Shown piece after piece: positions 33,160 through 43,898 of a DNA stretch of 64,000 bases; within the stretch, counting starts at the first letter, position 1, and each line of letters opens with the position of its first letter. The translations under genes and the position numbers were made by a program. The DNA lies in the NCBI GenBank assembly GCA_028571685.1, contig CM053141.1, positions 135,374,833-135,438,832 of the forward strand, read 5' to 3'. The notes under the pieces were generated by a model that worked only from the letters and a program-made list of their open reading frames with translations, did no database searches and had not been told where the DNA came from. This DNA comes from Heterohyrax brucei (lineage: Eukaryota; Chordata; Mammalia; Hyracoidea; Procaviidae).

Positions 33160-33405
33160 TAGCACTATGGTACACTGCATAGAGAATAGTCTGGAGATGC
33201 AGATTTACATGTCAGTTCCATTCCTTATTAGCTGCGAGGCACCAGGCAAGTTGTCTAGCCCATCTGTGCCTCACTTTCCTCATCTGGAGAATAGAGGTAA
33301 CAAGCTGTACCTGGCTTACAATTTTGTTGTGAGGTGTGACTGAGTTAGCAGATGTAAGAACAGCACCTGACATAAAGTAACCACTCAGCAAATGTTAGCA
33401 GTGAC
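33160..33405 (+). mobile_element. MIR SINE, nearly full
   Basis: Clear MIR order: 'ggagatgcagatttacatgt', 'ttattagctgcgaggcacca', 'ggcaagttgtctagcccatc', 'tgtgcctcactttcctcatc', 'tggagaatagaggtaacaag', 'gttgtgaggtgtgactgagt' and 'cagcacctgacataaagtaa'. Confidence 0.88.
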
Positions 33406-34019
33406 AACAACTAGAGTGACAGTAATGATGAGGAAGAAGAGGACAAACGACCAGGGACTAATGGGGCCACCAGAATCACATGAATCTAGGTTCAGAGCTG
33501 GGGCAGGGGTTGGGGAAGTTAGCAGGTATTTACTCTAGTGTCTACACCAACTTACTAATCTCTGCTTTGGCCCTTAACCCTTTCAGGACTGACAGTGTAT
33601 ATAGCTACCACTTTCTGTACCTCTGGGGTTCCTTGGGAAGCTACTGTTTCGCTGATAGTACATTTGGCCATCAGTCAAGGTCCCTATATAACAATTTGAA
33701 AAGAAAAAAACATGTGCTACAGGTTACTATTTTTACAGGGTGTTATATGAAGTGCTACTGAGTCATTGAATTTTGGTAAGAAAAACATTAAATTTGAAAT
33801 TTTTTATTTGGTACACATAATGCACTTTTGGACTCCAAGGGTACAATTTGTGGATTGAGCCATAAAACAAAAAGCATATTACCTATCAAAAATTCAGATG
33901 CAGTCAGTGATTCAACATGTCCACTATTACTGAAACACATAGTGTCAATGAAAAATTAAAAGGAAAAAAAGTAACTGGGTCATGAATAATGGAATCACAT
34001 ACAGAATAACAAAGCAAAA
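33406..34019. other. Unassigned stretch
   Basis: Nothing recognised. A 93-codon plus-strand frame at 33480-33761 has no recognisable domain. Confidence 0.4.
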
Positions 34020-34165
34020 TGTGGAGTCAATTCAGACTCATAGTAACTCTGCAAGACAGAGTAAAACCACCCCGTAGGATTCCAAATGAGCACTTGGTGG
34101 ATTCAAACTGCCAACCTTTAGGTAAGCAGCAGTAGTTCTTAACCACTATACCACCAGGTTTTCCA
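34020..34165 (-). mobile_element. AfroSINE copy, reversed
   Basis: Tail 'gtggagtcaattcagactca', body 'aaaaccaccccgtaggattc', head 'cttaaccactataccaccag'. Confidence 0.88.
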
Positions 34166-35794
34166 GTTACAATAACAGGCAGACAAAATCTATACTTTAG
34201 TAAGTAGATCTCTGTGGGATGCCCTTCAAATTTGTTTGCTGCTATGCCTTTAAAAATCAAGCATTTAGAGATGATAAAAGGGTGCTTTAAGACTTCATCA
34301 AATAACTTGCAATCTATAAATCTCATCAATACCTCTCTGATTAAAGCAAAGGCTATATACATGATGGTGCTGCAGGTGGGAAAAACCTGTATCGGACACA
34401 TTTGTGAAAATAATGCTGTGACTCCCTAAAACCTTCTTTCATACAAGAAAACAAATTGCACACCACACAGAGAGAAAGAAGGTGGGAGAGGCAGGAGAGC
34501 AAGAAAGGAAGGAGGGAACCAAACTCAGCCCAGTCCTGTGTACAGCACTGGGAATGTGGCCCTAACAAAGACTTCCTGTTCCGCAGAGAATGAGCGTTGG
34601 CAGAGGCAGCGCACGGGCTGTGGGTGTACTCAGCTGTGCAGAGCTGATTATAGAAGATGAAAGGGCTTGGCAATTTATTTCATCTCACACTGAAGCGCTG
34701 CTGACAACTGAAAGTGAAGACAGAAGGATTCATTTGTTCAACTTCTGTTTTAAAAAGCAGACTTCAAATGAGACCACAGAGAAAAAGGGTGAAATGCTGT
34801 GGTGCAATGAAATGTCTAGTTTTTTGTTGTTCTTTTTTTTTTTAAACACACTAGCTGAAGCATTTATATTTTTAAGATGGGTTTGGAAGGCACAGAGTTT
34901 GGCTTTTTTTGTGGTTTTTATCAATTCCAGGGAACATTATGTATGCAAAAGCAATTACTAATCAGATAGGGCAGGTTGATCTAATCTGAGCAAGGCTCTC
35001 ATGTCCTCTCATCCCTGAGTCCAAAGATGAGTCAGAAAGGAAAAAATAATAATCTAAACCAACAGTGTTTAAATACTTCATAGAAATTTCAAAATGGAAA
35101 AGATTTTATGTAGGATCTTTACCTTAAAATAATTATATGCTACATGAGAGAGAATATGTTTTCTACTTTATAATCCTTTTAAAAACATTGTTCACAAATC
35201 CAAATTTTCTTCATTTGTCTACACTATTGTGTTTATTATTGTGCTACATTTTCTTTTAAATAAAAAGTGATGTTACTTTTCATCATATTTAAAGTTTTAT
35301 ATCAAGGATTTTTTCTCAGTCAAAGACTCATAAATTATTATGAAATCTAATCTACCTAGCAAAGTGGTCTTATACCAAAAGATTTATAAAGATGGGTAAT
35401 ATCCCATACTAGTAGCACATTAGTTATTTATGATTAATACACAAATACAGATCCAAATGTTAATGAAAAAGATAAAAGAAATACATTTGGCCTGTAATCA
35501 TTAAAATTAAACTAAAGCTTCAGTGGCAAGAGAACATCATTTTTAAGCAATTCATTTTTTAAGTAATTCAGTTAAATGACTGATTCTTTTCTTTGTAATT
35601 TACACCAGAAAGTTGGTTCGTTTTCACTGTTTTCAATGTAGGCTTTCTTTGCAAGAAATCACCAGAGCAATAAGAATGAAAATGATTATGGCTAAAATAA
35701 ATTCTCCAGCTCCCTTCTTCCTCATGAAACCATTAAATTCAAGAACTGATTTTTCAACATATATTTTCTGAGCACTTTCTGTTTCAGACAGTTT
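34166..35794. other. Unassigned stretch; possible conserved block 34560-34960
   Basis: No repeat recognised. The segment 'cagagctgattatagaagat' to 'gaaatgtctagttttt' (about 34630-34830) is not low-complexity and might be conserved noncoding DNA. Frames of 106-124 codons overlap on opposite strands here, which argues against any of them being real. Confidence 0.35.
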
Positions 35795-35837
35795 TAAAAA
35801 CCAAAAACCGTACCCAGCGTCTTTGAGTTGATTGGTA
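35795..35837 (-). mobile_element. AfroSINE tail fragment, reversed
   Basis: 'aaaaaccaaaaaccgtaccc' followed by 'tctttgagttgattgg' is a reversed SINE tail with no body. Confidence 0.55.
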
Positions 35838-36088
35838 ACTAACAGCAACAGCATTTACAAAGTGTTCTTGCTGTTACAGAGGCCACTGGGTGAGGCTGTG
35901 CAGGTTACAGACAATGAACAACATCAGGGTCACCATTTGCATAGGTGACAACGTAAGAGTGTCCCCCTGAATTGTGTAATGCACAGCTTTATGGAATGTA
36001 GGTAAGCTAACAGGTAAATTTAGTAGCAATAGACACAAGTTTGATTCTAATAGCACAGGTAACTTTATAAAGACTGACAAGGATAGGA

Positions 36089-36250
36089 AGGGAGTCCATG
36101 GGTAGTGCAAACTGTTTAAGGTGCCTGGATGCTAACCAAAACTTTGGTGGTCTCTGCCTACCCCAAGGCACCTCAGAAGAAAGGCCTGGTGGTCTACTTC
36201 CAAATAAATCAGCCATTGAAAACCCTATGGAGCACAATTCTACTCTAATC
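36089..36250 (+). mobile_element. AfroSINE copy, 'gatctactt' subfamily, 3' truncated
   Basis: Head 'gggagtccatgggtagtgca', middle 'ggcctggtggtctacttcca', body 'gaaaaccctatggagcacaa'. The tail is missing and the copy ends at a T-rich run (36263-36278). Confidence 0.85.
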
Positions 36251-36852
36251 AACTAGTTTTCTTTCTTTTTTTTTTTTTGGTGGGTGGGTAAAATAGTGAG
36301 AAGGGACATGCTATACAGCAATTTCAAGAAAGTTCTCTTTAAAGAAGTAATACAAACTGAGATCAGAATGATAACAGAGATGAAAATTATAAAGATATCA
36401 GGAAGAGTTTTCCAAAGACACTATTGCAAGAATGAGTTTGACAGGCCTTGAAGTTGGAGAGAAGACCCATGTAACAAGAGTGGCAAGCAAAAAAAAAGGG
36501 AGTAGAAGCACGGTCGTAGCAGAGACAGAGGCCACTCTTCACAGGTCCTGATAGGCAAAGGGTTTTGAAGTTTTTCTGAGGTTAAAGAGAACACCCTAGA
36601 GAGTGTTTTCTAGTCAGAAAATAACACTTAGCACCTTCCTAGACCCATCTTGGATAGTTCAGAGCATCAGATGATGGAACTGTGGAACAAATATGGAGTT
36701 CAGTTATAATTGAATTGTGATTATTGCTTTCAGGTTCTAACTAGAAGACTATAGTGATCTAAAATGTAAGAAGTACAACTCAAGTCAGGAGTCATATAGA
36801 TTTGTTTGTCTGGCTGAGTGGTTATTTTCTAAAGGTACTCAAGTGCTAAATG
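36251..36852. other. Unassigned stretch
   Basis: 36300-36620 has the wording of the same old repeat suspected at 330-860. Nothing genic is seen. Confidence 0.3.
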
Positions 36853-37003
36853 GAGACCTTGGGGCCCAAAGGTTAAGAGTTGAGTTGCAGGCTAAAAGGT
36901 CAGCAGTTCAAACCAACCAGACACTCCTTGGAAACCCTATGGGGCAGTTCTACTTGGCCCTGTAGGGTCACTATGAGTCAAAATTGACTTGAAGGTAATT
37001 GGG
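36853..37003 (+). mobile_element. AfroSINE copy
   Basis: Head decayed ('gagaccttggggcccaaagg'), 'gaaaccctatggggcagttc', 'gtagggtcactatgagtcaa' and 'attgacttgaaggtaattgg'. Confidence 0.88.
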
Positions 37004-37317
37004 TGAGGATAACTACATACATCTGGTTAAACAGTCTGAAAACTCAGACAAAAACTCCTAAAGCACTCAGAGGCAAACACTTCAGGGAAGAAACAGAAAC
37101 ACTGAGATCTGACTTCTCAACAGAAGTAATGTCATTGTTGTTAGGTGCTGTCAAGTTGGTTCTGACTCATAACGACTCTATGGACAACAGAACAAAACAC
37201 TGCCCAGTCTTGTGCCATGTCCACAATCATTTTTGTGCCTAAGCCCATTGTTGCAGCCTCTGAGTCAATCCATTTTATCGAGGGTCTTCCTCTTCTTCAC
37301 TGCCTTTTGACAAGATG

Positions 37318-37457
37318 GGCTGACACAGCAGCCACAGCAACAAGCTGAGGCATAAAAACAATTGTGGACATGGTGCAAGACCAGGCAGGGTTTCGTTCTG
37401 TTGTCCACAGAGTTGTTATAAGTCAGAACTGACTCGATGGCACCTAACAACAGCACC
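37318..37457 (+). mobile_element. Inverted RTE/SINE 3' tail nested in the RTE copy
   Basis: Reads forward 'acaattgtggacatggtgca', 'gggtttcgttctgttgtcca' and 'gactcgatggcacctaacaa', while the host RTE's own 3' end at 37131-37260 reads the same sequence in reverse. Host RTE sequence resumes afterwards ('ttctaccaagcttgatg'), matching 13972-13985. The two tails differ at many positions, so this is an inserted copy rather than a fresh local inversion. Confidence 0.82.
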
Positions 37458-37675
37458 ATTCTACCAAGCTTGATGTTCTTCTTCAGGACTGATCCCTCCT
37501 GACAACATGTCCCAAGTACGTAAATACAGTCTCACCATCTTTATTTCCAAGGAGCACTCTGGCTGTACTTCTTCCAGAACAGATCTATTTGTGCTTTCGG
37601 CAGCCCATGGTACATTCAACATTCTTCTTCAGCACCACAATGCAAAGGCATCAGTTCTTCCTCTGTCTTCTTTAT

Positions 37676-39933
37676 TCATTGTCCAGCTTTTGCATGCATA
37701 TGATATGACTGAGAATACCACAGCTTAGTCAGGTGCACCTTAGTCTTCAAGATGAGAGCTTTACTTTTCAGTAGTTTAAAGAGATCCTTTGCAGCAGATG
37801 CAATGCATCTTTTGATTTCTTGGCTGCTGCTTCCACGGACATTGATTGTGGACCAAAGTAAAATGAAATCCTTGACAACCTCAATCCTTTCTCCACTTGT
37901 GATGATGTGGCTTACTGGTCCAGTTGTGAGGATTTTTGTTTTCTTGATGTTGAGTTGCAATCCATACTGAAGGCTGTGGTCCTTGATCTTCATCAGTATT
38001 TCAAATCTTCTTCACTTCTAGCAAGTAAGGTAGTGTTGTCTGCATAACGCAGGTTGTTAATGAATCATCTTCCATTCCTGATGCCTTGTCTGTCTTCATG
38101 AAACTCAGCTTCTTGGATTATTTGCTCAGCATGCAGATTGAAAAGGAATGGTGAAAGGATACATCCCTGACACACACCTTTCCTGACTTTAAAGCATTCA
38201 GTGTCCCTTTGTTCTGTTTGCAACACTGCTTCTTGATTCAAGATTCCCTGAGAACACAATTGAGTGTTCTAGAGTTCCCATTTCATACAATGTTAGCCAT
38301 AATTTGTTATGATCCACACAGCGGAATGCTTTTGCATAATCAATGAAACACAGGTGAATATCTTTCTGGTATTCTCTGCTTTCAGTCAAAATCTATCTGA
38401 CATCAACAATAATATCCCTGGTTCCATGTCCTCTTCTGAATCTAGCTTGAATTTCTGGCAGTTCCTTGTTGATATACAGTTGCAGTTGCTTTTGAATGAT
38501 CTTGAGTAAAAGTTTACTTGTGTGTGATATTAATGATATTGTTGAGTAACTTTCACATTCAGTTGGAACTGTGGTGCTGGAGAAGAATTTTGAATGCACC
38601 GTGGGCTGCCAAAAGAACAAACAGATCCGTTCTAGAAGTACAGCCAGAGTGCTCCTTCCAGCACTGCATGTTTGCTGAAATATCTCAACTGATATTCCAT
38701 CAATTCCTGGAGTCTTGTTTTTTGCCAGTGCCTTCAGTGCAGCTTCAGCTTCTTCCTTCTGTGCCTTTGGTTCCTGATCACACGTTACCTCTTCAGACGG
38801 CTGAACATCAACCAGTTCTTTCTGGTATAATGACTCTCTCTACCCCTTCCATCTGCTTTTGATGATCCCGGAGTCTTTTAATATTTTCCCTGTAGAATCC
38901 GTCACTATTACAACTCAAGGCTTGAGTTTTTTTCTTCAGTTCTTTCAGCTTGAGAAATGCAGAATGTATTCTTCCGGTTTTCCATTTCCAGCTCTTTGCA
39001 CATGTCATTATAATATTTCCTTTTGTCATCTTGAGCTGCCCTCTGAAATCTTCTGTTCAGGTCTTTTACTTGGTCATTCCTTCCTTTTGCTTTAGCTGCT
39101 TGACGTTTGAGAGCAAGTTTCAGAGTCACTTTTGACATCCAATTTGGTATTTTCTTTCTTTCCTGTCTTTTTCATGGCTTCCTGCTCTCTTCATGGATAA
39201 TGTCTTTGATGACATTCCACAATTTGTCTGATCTTTAGTCATTAATGGCCAACACATCAAATGTGTTGCTGAAATGGTCTTTAAACTCAGGAGGCATATA
39301 CTCAAGGTCATACTTTGACTCTCCTGGACTTATTTTAATTTTCTTCAGTTTCGGTTTGAATTTGCATATGAGCAATTGATGATCTGTGCCACAACCAGCA
39401 CCTGCCCTTGTCCTAACTGCTGATATGGAGCTTTTCCATTATCTTTTTCCACAGATGCAGTTGATTTGGTCCCTGTGTATTCCATCTGGTGAGGTCCCTG
39501 TGTACAGCTGCCATTTGTGTTGGTTAAAAAAGGTATTTACATGAAGCAGTCATTACTTTTGCAAAATTCTATCATCTGATCTCTGGCATTATTTCTATCA
39601 CCAGGGCCATATTTTCCAACTACTGATCCTTCTTCTTTGTTTACAACTTTTGCATTCCAGTCACCAGTAATTACCAATGCATCCTGATTGCAATGTTTGA
39701 TCAATTTCAGACTGCAGAAGTTGGTAAAAATCTTCAACCTCTTCATCTTTGGCCTTAGTGGTTGGTGTATAAATTTGAATAATAGTCATATTAAATGGCT
39801 TTCCTTGTAGGCATATGGATATTATCCTATCACTGACAGCATTATACTTCAGGACAGATCTTGAAATGCTGTTTTTGATGATAAATGCCACACCATTCCT
39901 CTTAAAGTTTTCATTCCCAGCGTAGTAGACCAT
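37676..39933 (-). pseudogene. RTE endonuclease/reverse transcriptase polyprotein remnant
   Basis: Pieces in protein order: endonuclease start 'YYAGNENFKRNGVAFIIKN' and 'QIYTPTTKAKDEEVEDFY' (39661-39933); 'ITGDWNAKVVNKEEGSVVG' with the catalytic Asp/Asn pair (39600-39680, another frame); linker 'LNRRFQRAAQDDKRKYYND' (38908-39138); RT 'RRGHGTRDIIVDVR' (38400-38440), 'CFIDYAKAFRCVDHNKLW' (38300-38390) and 'GVCQGCILSPFLFNLHAEQ' (38100-38190). The catalytic box at 38038-38072 reads 'INNLRYADNT', so the second Asp of YADD is Asn. At least five frame changes separate these pieces. It is inactive. Confidence 0.88.
38566..38657 (+). repeat. Inverted internal RTE segment
   Basis: Reads forward as the RTE C-terminal region ('ELWCWRRILNAPWAAKRTN', then 'SVLEVQPECS'), opposite to its host copy. 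It matches the reverse complement of 37560-37650 in the same element (about 85-90% by eye). It replaces roughly 70 bases present in the other RTE copy near 15520-15610. Junctions are at 'cagttgg/aactgtgg' and 'gctcctt/ccagcact'. Confidence 0.85.
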
Positions 39934-39984
39934 ACTACAGAAGTAATAGAAACCTGAATTAATGGGGTTACATCTTCACAATGA

Positions 39985-40200
39985 GCTAGAATTTAATAGG
40001 CTTCTATTATGTTCTACACTCTGAGCCAAAGCCTTAGATAATGTCTCATTTATTCCTCATATCTTTCTGATAGGTGGGAGTAATACCTCTACTTTAATGA
40101 AAGGACATAGAGTCTTGGAAAAGTTAATTATTTGTACAGTGTCAGATGGCTAATCAGTAGTAAGAATGCAAACTTAATTGTGAGAGGCTCCAAAGATATT
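39985..40200 (-). mobile_element. MIR SINE, reversed
   Basis: Reversed MIR order: 'taataggcttctattatgtt', 'gataatgtctcatttattcc', 'ctgataggtgggagtaatac', 'tacagtgtcagatggctaat' and 'cagtagtaagaatgcaaact'. Confidence 0.75.
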
Positions 40201-41453
40201 TATCCTATACATTATGCTACCTACCATCTTATAAATACATGCCTTTTTCTCGGTTCCTGGGGTTCTGCCTCAAGTCTCTATCCCAGCACCCCTGGTTGGG
40301 CAATCCCACTGCTAGGTCTTCTAACAGGAATGACATTATGCTTTGAGTTAATATTAAAGAGACAGAGAATGTGAATGTCATGGAACACTAGTATCTAATA
40401 CTGGATAATAAGGACACCAATCACATTATCGTATGTTCCTGCAGCACTGACTATAGAGTGACTACATTTAATTGGCATTTTTTCTTTGAATGCAGTGTAT
40501 CTAGTCTCTATTTTGACACGGCAGTGGATGACTGAAATGCTACCTGTGTCTTGTTAGCACAGTATTGTAAAGTATATATTATTATAGAAAATTGACAAGG
40601 TGATGAGCTGTCACTTTAGCTAAGAGAATATCCTGTTTTTAATGAATATTATTTCATAAGGAAATGTGCTGATGACAGCTATTTCTATGGAAAGTGTTGA
40701 TGCATAAACTTTTCACTAGATAACATTTTATCAGTAGCGAGTATTCCTAAAAACCACACTAGATACTAGAAATGCTTTTTCAGAAATAATATTTAGAGAA
40801 ACAAGTACATAAGGTTAAGCAAAACTATTTTATAATATATTGTGTAAGCCTATTTACAATAGGAGATTGGAGTTCTTTTTTCTAATAATAATGTAGTAAT
40901 TATATCAGTAATATTTTATTTTTAATTATTTCATCTTTAAACTTGTTATAAGATGGTAGAATATGTCTCTGGAATAAATTTATACATATAGATGAGTGTA
41001 CAAATGCATATATACAATACAGAACCACATATAGATCAAATATTCCAAAGTCAGTACAAGCACTGCTCTGAAATTAGAAGAAGAACTTAAGTTCTGGATC
41101 TATAACTTTTCATCTCTACCCTTCAGAAAGTCTCTTAATGTCTTATTTAAGATGACTTGACTTCTAAGGAAAAATGGAGACAATATTTCCCTATCTATCT
41201 TACAGGGTAGTCAGGAAGACAAAAGGTAAGATGCATGAAAGAAATTTGATACTACAAAAGGTATTCGAAGTCTTATGATATGGCCTGGCTTTTCTAGGAT
41301 TCACCAACCTGTAGTTTTAAATAAGGTTGTATTAACAATAATAATCAAACATGCTGAGAAATTTTTCTGCTAAAAACTGAGACAACTGCAATTCCAAACT
41401 GAGACTGTTGTTTGAGTCTCAGTCATGTTATCTACTACACCAAATAAACTGGC
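40201..41453. other. Unassigned AT-rich stretch
   Basis: No recognised gene or repeat. An 80-codon frame at 40132-40374 overlaps the MIR and is chance. Confidence 0.4.
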
Positions 41454-41962
41454 TGTCTCAGTCATCTAGTGCTGCTATAACAGAAATACTGCAAGTGGAT
41501 GACTTTAGCAAAGAGAAATTTATTCTCTTACAGTCTAGTAGGCTAGAGGCTCTAATTCAGAACATCCACTCCAGAGGAAGGCTTTCTCTCTCTGTTGGTT
41601 CTCGAGGAAGTCTCTTGTTGTGAGTCTTCCCCTGGACTATGAGCATCTCTTCCCAGGAACCCTGGGTCCAGAGGATGTGCTCTGCTCCTGGCACTGCTTT
41701 CATGCCTGCTTCGCTTTTATCTCTTGTAAGATAAAAGGTGATGCAGACCACACCCCAGAGAAACTCCCAATTTTACACTGGAAGGAGGATGAAACCTGAG
41801 CAAGGCTGTTATATCCTGCCTTAATCTTCTTTAACTACAGGCAGAGATTATGATTTATAACACAAGAAAAATCACAAGATGGAGAACAACCACACAACAC
41901 TGGGAATCAAAGTCTAACTAAGTCATCACATATTTCGGGAGGACAGAATTCAATCCACGACA
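41454..41962 (-). mobile_element. ERVL-MaLR-type solo LTR, reversed
   Basis: Reversed LTR from 'tgtctcagtcatctagtgct' through 'agagaaatttattctcttac', 'ccagaggaaggctttctctc' and 'gataaaaggtgatgcagacc' to 'agaattcaatccacgaca'. Flanked by 'ctggc' (41449-41453) and 'ctgcc' (41963-41967), a 5-base target duplication with one mismatch. This is the best-preserved LTR of its group in the window. Confidence 0.85.
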
Positions 41963-41995
41963 CTGCCCAAATCCATAGTGTTATAACATCTCTTT

Positions 41996-42147
41996 TAGTT
42001 GTTGTCATGTGTCATCAGGTCTATTCTAACTCATAGCAGCCCTATAGGACAAAGTAGAACTGCCCCATAGAGTTTGCCAGGAGTTTTGAACCTCTGACCT
42101 TTCGGTTAGCAGTTACAGCTCTTAACCACTACGCTCCTAGGGTTTTC
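41996..42147 (-). mobile_element. AfroSINE copy, reversed
   Basis: Tail 'gtcatcaggtctattctaac', body 'gtagaactgccccatagagt', head 'cttaaccactacgctcctag'. Confidence 0.9.
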
Positions 42148-42309
42148 TAACATACAATATACATCTCTTTAAATTAAGGTTGACTTACTTGACTGATATA
42201 TTTATGGAAGTAAGTGAAATAATACATAAAAGTTGCTGTGTTCTATAATTCAGTATTTCTCTTTGTCTTCCAAATTACTTGAAATGATTTAATGTATCAC
42301 ATCAACCTT

Positions 42310-42525
42310 ACAGGAGAATTACTCAAACCACTGTTTCAACACCCTACTCTCTGCTTTGACTCCAGCTCTTACTGCCTCCCTGTAATGCTTCACTCCTCTT
42401 CTTTGCTTTCCTAAGTCCTCCGTATCCTGCAAAAGTAACTCGAGTTCTCCAGTTTCAGGAAACTACTAAATTGTGCTGCCTCACGGTGATTTCATACGAC
42501 GCAATCAATATGATCTTAAAACTCC
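42310..42525 (+). mobile_element. L2 LINE 3' end, left part
   Basis: 'tttgactccagctcttactg', 'cactcctcttctttgctttc' and 'ctaagtcctccgtatcctgc' have L2 3' end order. The element is interrupted by the AfroSINE at 42526 and resumes at 42731. Confidence 0.55.
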
Positions 42526-42730
42526 CTTGGAATTCCTGGGTGGCAAAAACAGTTAGGTACTTGGCTGCTAACCGAAAGGTTGGAGGTTTTAATTCACCCA
42601 GAAGTCCCTCAAAAGAAAGCCCTGGCAATCTGCTTCTGAAAACACCATTGAAAACCCAGTGGATCACAGTTCTCCTCAAACGCAGTGGGGTCACCATGAA
42701 CTGAAGCCAACTCACCAGCAACTGGTTTGG
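42526..42730 (+). mobile_element. AfroSINE copy, 'gatctactt' subfamily, nested in L2
   Basis: Head 'ggaattcctgggtggcaaaa', 'aaccgaaaggttggaggttt', middle 'gccctggcaatctgcttctg', body 'gaaaacccagtggatcacag', tail 'ggtcaccatgaactgaagcc' and 'agcaactggtttggctcc'. Confidence 0.88.
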
Positions 42731-42865
42731 CTCCCTTTGTTGAGTAACTTTTCCTGCACCTAGATTTTAAGCTACTTGAGGGCAAGGACCATGAATGCTT
42801 TCCCCTTTCCCACAACCCATGGTTCAGTAATTTATGCAAAGATTCTTAATAAGACTTGACTAACT
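42731..42865 (+). mobile_element. L2 LINE 3' end, right part
   Basis: 'tttaagctacttgagggcaa', 'ggaccatgaatgctttcccc' and a trailing 'gattcttaataagactt' correspond to the L2 end ('gctccttgagggcagggacc … aataaatgttt'). Confidence 0.62.
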
Positions 42866-43208
42866 ATGTATAATAGGAACCAGAATGAGATATGTATACA
42901 CAGGATGAAAAGCTTTTTAAACTTTATATAAAAAATTACAAAATACAATAAAAATTGTACAAAATTTTATGTGATTTAACATTTGTATCAAGTATAAAGG
43001 AAAATTTGAGAACCTTTAAATACATGCCAGCCCTGACATGTTTTTTTTTACTATAAACACAGTATTTCTCAGGCACACAGCTATCAATTATGAAGTTATT
43101 GGACAAAAATGCAAAACTAGAAATATTTCCAAACAAAATGTATGGAAAAAAATGTTTTCTCTGAGGAAATTAGTTCACTAGTCAAAATTTTTTATCCAAT
43201 TTCTCTAG
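42866..43208. other. Unassigned AT-rich stretch
   Basis: Nothing recognised. Confidence 0.4.
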
Positions 43209-43375
43209 AATACTGTATTTTTACACAAATAACTTGTGCCTTCTGTGTTGGTTTGCCAACCATGCCCAACCCCCTGGGAGGTGTTTTCACAAGTGCGGTT
43301 ATGCCAACTTTTTTTTACATGCTGCTATAAAAAATTAGATGGTACACTCATGAAAATACTTTATTAGGGGAGGGC
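43209..43375 (+). repeat. Unclassified interspersed repeat, copy 2
   Basis: Partner of 17971-18130: 'tacacaaataacttgtgcct', 'ttgccaaccatgcccaaccc', 'gggaggtgttttcacaagtg', 'ggttatgccaactttttttt', 'acatgctgctataaaaaatt' and 'catgaaaatactttattagg'. This copy is slightly longer and better preserved. Confidence 0.68.
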
Positions 43376-43898
43376 ACAACTGGTAAAAAAAAATGTAAAA
43401 ATGTAAGTCATGGTAATTTAAGTTTACTCTCTTCATAATTTAAGCAGAAGTAAATCTAATTTAAGTTTTTCTTGGCATCAAGAAATAGGAATAAAAAGAC
43501 ATTATTAGTATGTTTTGCAGTCTTGACAAAAACTGAGAAATGAAAACTGACTGGAAAAAAATTATCTCTGAAAGGCCACCATAGAAATTACTAATTTTTT
43601 GTGCATGAAGGTGGGACAGAAGTGAACATATATAACACATGAAAATGTGTGGGATATGACATAATATTTCAATGCCCGTGTCTTCTGACACAACAAAAAT
43701 TTTAAAAAATTTAAGTAAAGATATATTCTTCCGTGTAGAAATAAAGGAGATCTAGAAATGATATAAAAGACAAATGTGATATATCTATACATATATTACT
43801 CAGCCATTGTAAAACTATATTTGTTAACACAGAAAGATATTCATAAGACAGTGTTAAAGTTTTAAAAAGCAATTAAAAAGTAATACATACTTTGTAGT
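43376..43898. other. Unassigned AT-rich stretch
   Basis: Nothing recognised; overlapping minus-strand 76-codon frames are AT-driven. Confidence 0.4.

Larger units (their letters stand above)
37131..39935 (-). mobile_element. RTE (BovB-like) LINE, longest copy in window
   Basis: About 2.8 kb. The 3' end is at the left ('ttgttaggtgctgtcaagtt') and the endonuclease domain at the right. On the minus strand the order is endonuclease (39935-39350), linker (39310-38800), reverse transcriptase (38800-37990), C-terminal part (37990-37560) and 3' end. It holds two inverted inserts (37318-37457 and 38566-38657). RTE elements encode one protein of about 1000 residues; here it is 5' truncated and broken. 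RTE-type elements presumably supply the machinery for SINEs carrying the same 3' end. Confidence 0.9.

Noticed and set aside
34214-34961. Frames of 64-124 codons on both strands
   Set aside because: They overlap each other on opposite strands and carry low-complexity runs (poly-T/poly-K). None shows a recognisable motif.
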